Part shown: positions 57,989-64,000 of the stretch, one piece after another | Position numbering within the stretch: the first letter of the stretch is position 1 | Layout: every line of letters starts with the position of its first letter | From: Torymus aiolomorphi | Lineage: Eukaryota; Arthropoda; Insecta; Hymenoptera; Torymidae | DNA: 64,000 nucleotides | Direction: 5' to 3' | Assembly: GCA_036365515.1 (NCBI GenBank) | Contig: CM070873.1 | Span: 26,146,585 to 26,210,584 of the forward strand | Made by a program: the position numbers and the translations under genes | The notes under the pieces: generated by a model | Told to the model about the DNA's origin: nothing | Database searches by the model: none | Seen by the model: the letters and a program-made list of their open reading frames with translations, nothing else

Positions 57989-58062
57989 TGACTCAGCGGG
58001 GACTTGAACCCCAGACCTTTCGTTTTCGCGACGACTGCTCTGACCACTGAGCTACCGAAGCC
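57989..58062 (-). tRNA. tRNA-like sequence with G at position 33 (probably tRNA-derived)
   Basis: The minus strand reads GGCTTCGGTAGCTCAGTGGT and onward, with an A box, a D arm, an anticodon-arm stem TCGT/ACGA around loop CGCGAAA, a well paired T arm GGGGTTCAAGTCCCC and a 7-bp acceptor pairing with one mismatch and two wobbles. The anticodon position reads CGA (serine), but residue 33 is G rather than the invariant U, and no serine-type long variable arm is present. GAGGACTA/TAGTCCTC lie on either side. It is more likely a tRNA-derived SINE head or pseudo-tRNA than a working gene. Confidence 0.4.
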
Positions 58063-58089
58063 GGTGCGCATCTTTCCTTGACTAGTCCT

Positions 58090-59720
58090 CATGTTGCTCG
58101 ATGCAACTCGATCCGCCTCGTCACGTTGTGCATAGTATGCACACGTAACAACAGGCAGTTTGAGTAGATTTTATAACGTATTTGAAATTCCGAACGTTCA
58201 TAATGAACGAAATATTAGCTTAAAGTTTCTAATTTTCGTTAGAATTCGTCGTAGTGGTTTTAGTTGTGTCTGCAGAGTGAGAAGTGAAGAGATACAGTTA
58301 TTATCATTTTTTAAATATATTAAGTAGCCAAATTCGGCTAAATCTGAACATGGCAAAAATCTTTCGTTCACTATGAACATTCGAAATTTCAAGCACCTAT
58401 TTTATATGCGATTTTTTCCGTACCCGCATACCCCTATCAACATCTCTATATGTACTACGAAATCTTCGTGAATTTCGATAAATAATGAGATCTAGCGCCG
58501 TTCAGATCGGTTATACAACAATATCGTTATCGCGACCCTGTCCTCAAATTTCATAAGGAAGAAAATGAGACGCAGTACGTTGCAATTGAACGAAAAATAA
58601 AAATTTCCATAGAAGTGATGCGTTAGTAAAATTAATTGTTGATATTAGCGCCAATACTACGTAATTTTGCATGAAAAAAAATCTTTTCTATTTCTTAAGA
58701 CCCCCATCATTCGAATAAATTTGATCTGGTTGTATCAAATATAAAAAGACAAAAAGTAAAAATTCATACAAATAGCTATATATATATTGTGTGATGAACT
58801 ACCTTAAGAAATAAGTAAAATTGACTAAAAATAAACTATGTAGAAAAAGACATATGTCACAGACCCTGTCGACAATGTACCGTATATTGTAACAGTATCA
58901 TATATCTTGTTTCATTGTTGTCATATCATCTTATAACAAAATTATGATAGATAGTAAAAAAATGATAGGCAATTAGTTGAAAATCGGCGAAATTTTTGAA
59001 AATTTAAACATTGAGTTCAAAATAATAATAAAGAATTGAGAAGATATTCAGAAATTTGTAGATAAAACCGTGTTCTAGAGTACATAATCATTTTCAATTA
59101 ATAATATATGACTCGATGACTTGAGTACCTCCTCTCCCAGGCCGAAAGAGTTTGCTTCGAATTGCAGCGTGCACAAAAATCGGGATAGATTTATAGTAGA
59201 GTGCCCTCACGTGATGGCCTCTATAAGGTAGCTCAGCTAGCTCACAGGTCTAGAATCATAGATCTCTCGTGCGTAGTTGCAAAAAACTTGAACTACTATG
59301 ATTATCTTGCCTTGGGGCAATGTCGTAGCATAGATAAAATTCGCATGAAGTTCGGGATACAAGGAATCGTGTAGTCTCGCAAATGAGATAACAGTAGCTT
59401 AACTATACTATATATTTATTGGTGAGTTAAATTAGTTATGTACAACGAACGAACGGAATCGTGCATCGCGCTGTTGTAGCACAAGCGCGGCTCATGACAT
59501 GTTAAACGGCCATGAGAGCGTGTATGAGTATGTATATAGATATTTGTGAATGTTGGTACGCACATATATATGGAGACGTATCACAGTCATAAGTATCCAA
59601 GTTAGTAATACTCTAATATAGTGAACATCATTATTTACAGTTACTAGGATTCCAGTTAGTAATATCTAATTTATTTAATATATTTCGACTATATGAAAAC
59701 ATATTTTATTAAAAATTACA
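58090..59720. other. Non-coding stretch, nothing recognised
   Basis: Mostly AT-rich, with a modest GC rise near 59440-59520. ORFs are short and lack motifs. Confidence 0.4.
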
Positions 59721-59724
59721 GACA

Positions 59725-59866
<142 letters not shown>

Positions 59867-60065
59867 AAAAAAGTAATAAAAAGTTTCGTTTTTAATGATA
59901 ACATAGAATGGAATGACATTACAAAGTTCTTTGAGAAAGCATTCTGCTTATAAAGCAGTTAGCAGCGGTTTTTTTCGGGAGTTGAGAGAGTGAGGGTGAT
60001 TGATTAATGAGGCGAGATCGAGGTCGATTGGGTGTTTAAGTATTTTATTGAGGTTTTTACGGTAC

Positions 60066-60262
60066 TCTCTAAATTCAAATAAGTAAACATTTAACTTATT
60101 TTACAAGTGAACACTTTTGTCACTTATTAATACGTTAAATTTTCACTTGTTCTACAAGTCAATAACCTTTTACTTCTAAATTAGTGAAATTTTCACTTTT
60201 TCCATGAGTGAACAAGATGCTCACTTATGTATCAGTGAAGTTTTTACTCATTTCAATAGTGA
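60066..60262. repeat. Array of short ACTTNNNNNAAGTGA palindromes, left block
   Basis: Words such as AACTTATTTTACAAGTGAAC, CACTTGTTCTACAAGTCAAT and CACTTTTTCCATGAGTGAAC, each a small imperfect palindrome of about 16-20 bp, follow one another about every 25-40 bp. A second block lies at 60640-60910, on the other side of the exon-like frame at 60451. Confidence 0.6.
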
Positions 60263-60356
60263 TTATAACAAAAATAAACTTGAGAAATCATCGCCCTTGC
60301 CCAATTGTATGGAAATGTTCCGTGAGGTATGTGGTCTCTGTATGTCCTAATGTTAT

Positions 60357-60450
60357 CAATAAATTAGTTTGTTTCATCGCCTTGAGATATACGTAAAATT
60401 ATTGACAAAATAAAGTCTCATTAACCAATTTATTATTATAAATGTTTTAG
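60357..60450 (+). pseudogene. Leader copy and intron tail of the secreted-peptide family (exon 1 lost)
   Basis: CAATAAATTAGTTTGTTTCA and CGCCTTGAGATATACGTA are identical for 38 bp to the leader at 61197-61234. Instead of an ATG-signal-peptide exon, the sequence goes directly to AT-rich DNA ending TGTTTTAG, an acceptor. Exon 1 therefore appears deleted in this copy. Confidence 0.55.
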
Positions 60451-60633
60451 GAAGGCACTGATGTAAACATATATGTAAAAAATGAAAAGCGTTATGTTTC
60501 CACGAGTGTACAACCGCTCCTTCGTAAGCATACATGGGGTACGAAAATATATTTTTGTAGTAGCCGACGATGGAATTATTACAAGAAAAATACATCGGAT
60601 ATTGATACAGCATTCGATGTATTATTTAATTGA
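60451..60633 (+). CDS. Exon 2 of the small secreted-peptide family, partial gene
   Basis: Directly after TTTTAG, a 60-codon open frame in phase 0 starts EGTDVNIYVKNEKRY, has a central LLRKHTWGTKIYFC and SSRRWNYYKK, and ends TAFDVLFN followed by TGA. It is basic (about 10 Lys/Arg), with a single Cys. I recognise no family. Phase 0 entry matches the phase 0 end of the signal-peptide exon at 53396, and the leader of that family lies just upstream, so this is most likely the mature-peptide exon. Without its own exon 1 this copy cannot be expressed as a secreted product. The exon sits between two blocks of short palindromes. Confidence 0.45.
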   Translation, partial: EGTDVNIYVKNEKRYVSTSVQPLLRKHTWGTKIYFCSSRRWNYYKKNTSDIDTAFDVLFN

Positions 60634-60639
60634 GTGAAA

Positions 60640-60912
60640 TCTAAATAAATAAGTTATTGAAATAAGTATTTATTCAATTGAAATATTATATACGTTACTG
60701 AAAAGTTTATACTTATTTATAGTAACTGAAATAATTTTTACTTATAAATAAGTAAAATAATGTTCACTTATAGAATAAGGGTAACAGTTTTGACTCATAA
60801 ATTAAGAGAAATTCTGTATTCATTGGATAAGACAAATTCTGCACTTATTGAATAAGTGAAATAATTTTTACTTGTTGAATAAGTTAATATTCACTTATAT
60901 CCGTTCAAGTTT
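60640..60912. repeat. Array of ACTTAT-type palindromes, right block
   Basis: Units such as TTACTTATAAATAAGTAAAA, ACTTATTGAATAAGTGAAAT and ACTTGTTGAATAAGTTAATA recur about every 25-45 bp. They resemble the left block (60066-60262) but are more T/A-rich. Confidence 0.6.
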
Positions 60913-61099
60913 GGTGTACATGTAACTCCATCTCTTTAGCGACCAGGTATGTGCCACGATACTTAGATTGCTCTAAAAAGCTTCATCTTCTGTGGTTGGA
61001 ACGCGACAACCACACATTTTGTCTCAGTTACGAGTCATGTTTGTCGCCTGGGCGTCGCGACGGCCCCAAAAAAGACAAGTGTGGGAAGCACCTACGCGC
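60913..61099. other. Spacer, nothing recognised
   Basis: A short ORF across 60951-61151 has mixed composition and no motif. Confidence 0.35.
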
Positions 61100-61170
61100 A
61101 TTCTTTTATTGTTACAATTGTCAAATAATTATCTTATCATTTATTTTATAATTGTAACAATAAAAGAATA
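61100..61170. repeat. 71-bp hairpin upstream of the 61-kb peptide pseudogene
   Basis: ATTCTTTTATTGTTACAATT pairs exactly with AATTGTAACAATAAAAGAAT around an AT-rich loop. It lies immediately before the TATAAAAA word at 61173. It is probably a small MITE; ATA-type flanks are too AT-rich to judge a duplication. Confidence 0.7.
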
Positions 61171-61172
61171 AG

Positions 61173-61450
61173 TATAAAAACGACTTATACATCTTACAAT
61201 AAATTAGTTTGTTTCATCGCCTTGAGATATACGTATTAACAATTGAAAATGATTTTCGTTTATGTTATGTTGCTTTGAATGGTGGTATAAACGGCAAGCA
61301 CATATTTTTATTTATTATTTACAGTATTTCAAAATCTGCTTTGATTATTTTTCGTTACATGTAATTATGTACGCAGTAGAATCACATTATAATATTAGTG
61401 TGTCAGTACGTATAAAAACAGCATATAAAGTATGTAAGAATTTAAAAATT
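61173..61450 (+). pseudogene. Secreted-peptide paralogue, broken in exon 1
   Basis: TATAAAAA (61173), the shared leader (61197-61234) and an ATG at 61249 start MIFVYVMLL and then hit TGA at 61276, where the 53-kb copy has TGT (Cys). The sequence beyond still aligns with the 53-kb copy through its intron (TTTTTATTTATTAT, ATGTAATTATGTA) to an ATATTAG acceptor near 61400. The coding continuation is not open. It is a clear decayed duplicate. Confidence 0.6.
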
Positions 61451-61864
61451 TTTATGATTATTACCAACGTTATTAAAAATTTCCGTGATTTTATATTTCT
61501 AAACTGATTTATTACTTAAAAAAACCGCTGCTAATTCATTGGTACGTGGCTTCCTTAAACTTAATTTACTGATTCCTTTAATTAATTTTTAATGCTAAAA
61601 TTTAAAATTATTACACCAATTTATGACACAATTCTAATTACATTCATTTATTAAGATTAAAAAGTATTAATTTTTAAATTATGTGTAAAATATAAATAAA
61701 ATAATAGGTGTGATTTAATTTTCAAATTATGTATAAAAAATGAATAAAATAATTGATTATAATATTGAATTCAAAACCTTTTAAAATTACTAAATAACAT
61801 TTACTTCAAATCATATTTTTTTGATGAAATTTTACACTTATATTGCCTATGTATACCACATTCA
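61451..61864. repeat. Dispersed AT-rich repeat copy
   Basis: 61530-61620 matches 48310-48410, and 61610-61830 matches 24430-24690. Together they suggest one longer repeat of which each location keeps a part. Confidence 0.6.
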
Positions 61865-62318
61865 TTGATAGAAAGAATGGTCTCAGAGAAATGCGCGATT
61901 AATTTGCGAAAAAATTTTTTCATTACGTTTGACTCAAATGAACATTCTTTAAGAGTTAAGGAATATCCATTAACTGTTAATACTCGGGCGCGTTTTATGG
62001 TAGACGTAATAAATCACTGTTATACTTGTAAAATCAATAAGGGTAGGAAAGCGCGTGGAACGCGTCCGAAACTCGCTTGTTGCTCCGAAAACTACAAGTC
62101 TGCGTGTCCCTGCTGCGTGCATCCAACCCTTTTACAGCTTTACTGGGCATTTTCAAGTTATCAATCCAAAATAAATATTTTTGCATATTTTTTTACTACT
62201 AGCGAATAAAAAATCCAGATGAAATCATCACTTTTCTTAAAAATTTTTATTATATCATTAAAAAGTGAATAAATTATTCAAGTTTCAAATCAGAAGAACA
62301 TTTTTCATTATAAAATAT
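61865..62318. other. Unassigned ORF and spacer
   Basis: A plus-strand frame of about 110 codons ends at 62209. It includes a Cys-rich stretch (CCSENYKSACPCC) in a locally GC-rich segment. I recognise no domain and see no splice context. It may be chance or an old gene remnant. The left border of the EnSpm element should lie in or before this stretch but was not found. Confidence 0.25.
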
Positions 62319-63690
62319 TCAGTTTACATTTCGAGTCACTATTCCTTTTGGTATGTTTCCAATAGTAAACTGGCTTTTATAAGACATTATTATACATGGT
62401 GTGTAAAGCTTATTATATCTGACAATTTTCAATAAATAAGTTATTTCAACAACAATTCTGTTGTAAAAAATAATCACATCTTCGACATTTTCATACTGTA
62501 TTTTCAAGATATTTCGTATATAACCATATTTTCCATTTGTCATTATAAATACTTTATTATTTGTTTTTTTGCTTCTTAAGTATAAATGTGATGTGTAACA
62601 TTTATTGTACATAATGTTAAATAATTGTTTACAATTAGTAATTTTAGTAGTTTCATACAATTTCCGGATATACATTCATTCTCTTTGTCAATCAAAATGT
62701 GTAATTTTGTGGAATTTAAAATAATACAATCCCCAACATTTTTTTTTGCATTTCAATCGATTTGTTTTCAGATTTTTAAAAAAATTCTTTACTATAGGTG
62801 AAATAAAATCTTCATTTTGTAGTAATGGTAATTGCTGATATGTAAGTAATCTGTGTGAAATTTCTTGGGCGATACGATAATTATTTTTTTTTCCATTCTT
62901 AATAATAACACGTTTTCATTTTCAAATGGAAATGTGCTACCTGCCCAAAAGGGGCCCCAATTTTTTACCATTTCTACTAAATGTAAGAGTAAGTGCACTT
63001 TGTAATGCATATAATTTTTACAGTAATAGTTTTCAAAATAAAACATAAATTTCACTAACAACTTTTTTGCTTCCGCCAACATATCTGGAGTAATACTGTC
63101 TTCTAAAAGGATATTCATCGCGCTTACGAATAGTGCGAAATGATTATATTTTCTTCGTAATATTCCACGTAGACATATCAATGAATAAAAAAGCAACCAA
63201 TTCAACCATTCTGAAGCTTCCCAAAATTAACGCTCCTAGGAACTTTACCAATTGATGTTGGAGGTTTTATAGACATTAATCTTCTATCAACAATATCAAT
63301 CTTTGCTGGTTCTCCTACATAATATTCTTTCTTTGTATCTGTTAATATAATCGTTGTGAACAATTCTGTAATGCTTAATAAGCAGGAATGCATGAAGTCA
63401 AGAACGATGCCTTTTACAAGATCAAAGTGACGTAAATTCATCAGTGCAGATGGATCCCATACACCTAATGCATCCCTGTTATTATTTTTAACGGTACCAA
63501 TCATTTGCTGCTTAATAGATTGATCAGTTCGATTAGATCTTCTAAAATAGGATATTTACAGACGTTGTTTACATTTTCCGTTGGGTGTTCGCAATACCTA
63601 CAGGCACAAGTACCGTTAAATTTTTTCATGTTTAAGGTGGTTCTCCTCGGACTCCCTAGTCAAAGCAGTGCGAAATGTAGAAGTTACCTA
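62319..63690 (-). pseudogene. Decayed EnSpm/CACTA-type transposase
   Basis: Reading the minus strand: FNGTCACRYCEHPTENV...KYP (about 63632-63507), RTDQSIKQQ then DALGVWDPSALMNLRHFDLV and FMHSCLLSITELF (to 63202), NWLLFYSLICLRGILRRKY...HLLLHLVEMVKNWGPFWAGS and FPFE (to about 62925), then IAQEISHRLLTYQQLPLL. A C-terminal piece, CYTSHLYLRSKKTNNKVF...NGKYGYI, ends at 62319. The order and motifs match animal EnSpm/CMC transposases (C-terminal half of the catalytic region and the conserved HLLLHL...NWGP segment). At least three frame changes and stops separate the pieces, so it is inactive. A T-rich AG acceptor-like site near 63690 may mark an exon start; N-terminal parts are missing or beyond recognition. 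Confidence 0.8.
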
Positions 63691-63751
63691 AAATTTAAAA
63701 AAACCATAGTTGTAATGTTATTTATTTATTTAAAATGATAGAGATAGTTCA

Positions 63752-64000
63752 CACGGAGAGAAATTTTAGAGTAAAAATTACCAAGGTGCCTTGGTAGCGC
63801 ATGGACAGACTGTCAAAAGCCGTGATATTTCCAGGTTTCTAATACAATTAATAAGTATCTAGTCATTTTTACAAGGTTACCTAGGAATTTTTACTAAGAA
63901 AACTGATAAATTTTACCAAATAACCTGGCATTTGTCTACTCGCGCATGCGCACTGCGCATTATTGTGTTTCAGAAGATTGATACTAGAGGCGTACGCGAC
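63752..64000. mobile_element. Possible CACGG-ended transposon running off the window
   Basis: CACGGAGAGAAATTTTAGAG followed by AAAAATTACC resembles the left terminus of the CACTG element at 13947 (CACTGAGAAAA...AAAAATTAC). The words CCAAGG, CCTTGG, CCTAGG and AACCTGG recur downstream. The other end is not in the window, so this is only a suggested left end. Confidence 0.35.

Noticed and set aside
59228..59290. A second tRNA gene (TAGCTCAGCTAGCTC words)
   Set aside because: The D-arm-like words are followed by no paired anticodon arm or T arm with GGTTCGA; the resemblance is local.
60066..60912. CRISPR-like array
   Set aside because: The units are imperfect palindromes of varying sequence and spacing without constant repeats or unique spacers, in a eukaryotic context with no cas genes.

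Overview
This is eukaryotic, arthropod-type DNA with no prokaryotic operon structure. It is AT-rich and broken by discrete GC-rich/CpG-rich patches, (GA)n tracts and long (AC/TG)n microsatellites. Its coding content is almost entirely transposon remnants with GT-AG introns. The one clearly intact host-type gene encodes an ankyrin-repeat protein whose C-terminal region resembles the PRANC-type region common in parasitoid wasps. A hymenopteran, perhaps a chalcidoid parasitoid, is my best inference; it is not proven by the sequence.

Layout. 1-13 kb: GC patches, a possible first coding exon at 8789-8920, and nested non-autonomous DNA transposons at 3663-4848, 5490-6095 and 10391-11830. 13.8-17.5 kb: a CACTG-ended element inside a tandem duplication, a GC-core hairpin cluster, a TTAA element carrying a second transposon in its left inverted repeat, and a hAT-like hairpin with an 8-bp duplication. 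21-29.5 kb: more MITEs, a decayed lysine-rich ORF and a Helitron-like repeat carrying two nested elements. 29.8-33.3 kb: a Penelope-like retroelement (YVDD reverse transcriptase plus GIY-YIG endonuclease, one frameshift) between 876-bp inverted arms. 33.7-34.6 kb: a hAT-like element with further insertions. 35.2-37.1 kb: the ankyrin gene, with a spliced 5' UTR. 37.4-38.6 kb: foldback hairpins.

40916-45418 is a nearly complete ISL2EU/IS4EU-type DNA transposon with about 120-bp inverted repeats and an AT target duplication. It holds a spliced SWIM-YqaJ nuclease gene and a convergent spliced THAP-DDE transposase gene; both carry disabling lesions. 48-50.5 kb: more MITEs and a second Helitron-like copy. 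53-62 kb: scattered copies of a small two-exon secreted-peptide gene (53396, 60451, 61249), a LINE fragment, a tRNA-like sequence and a foldback element holding a 180-bp TG run. 62.3-63.7 kb: a decayed EnSpm/CACTA transposase.

Many insertion sites could be checked inside the window because an uninterrupted relative (other repeat copy or other palindrome arm) is present. This fixes target duplications of TTAA, TA, AA, TG, TGTA and 8 bp, and gives a relative order of insertion. No complete previously undescribed system is demonstrated. The best candidates for novelty are the decayed secreted-peptide family and the foldback family with a GAGCG-AAGCGAG core.
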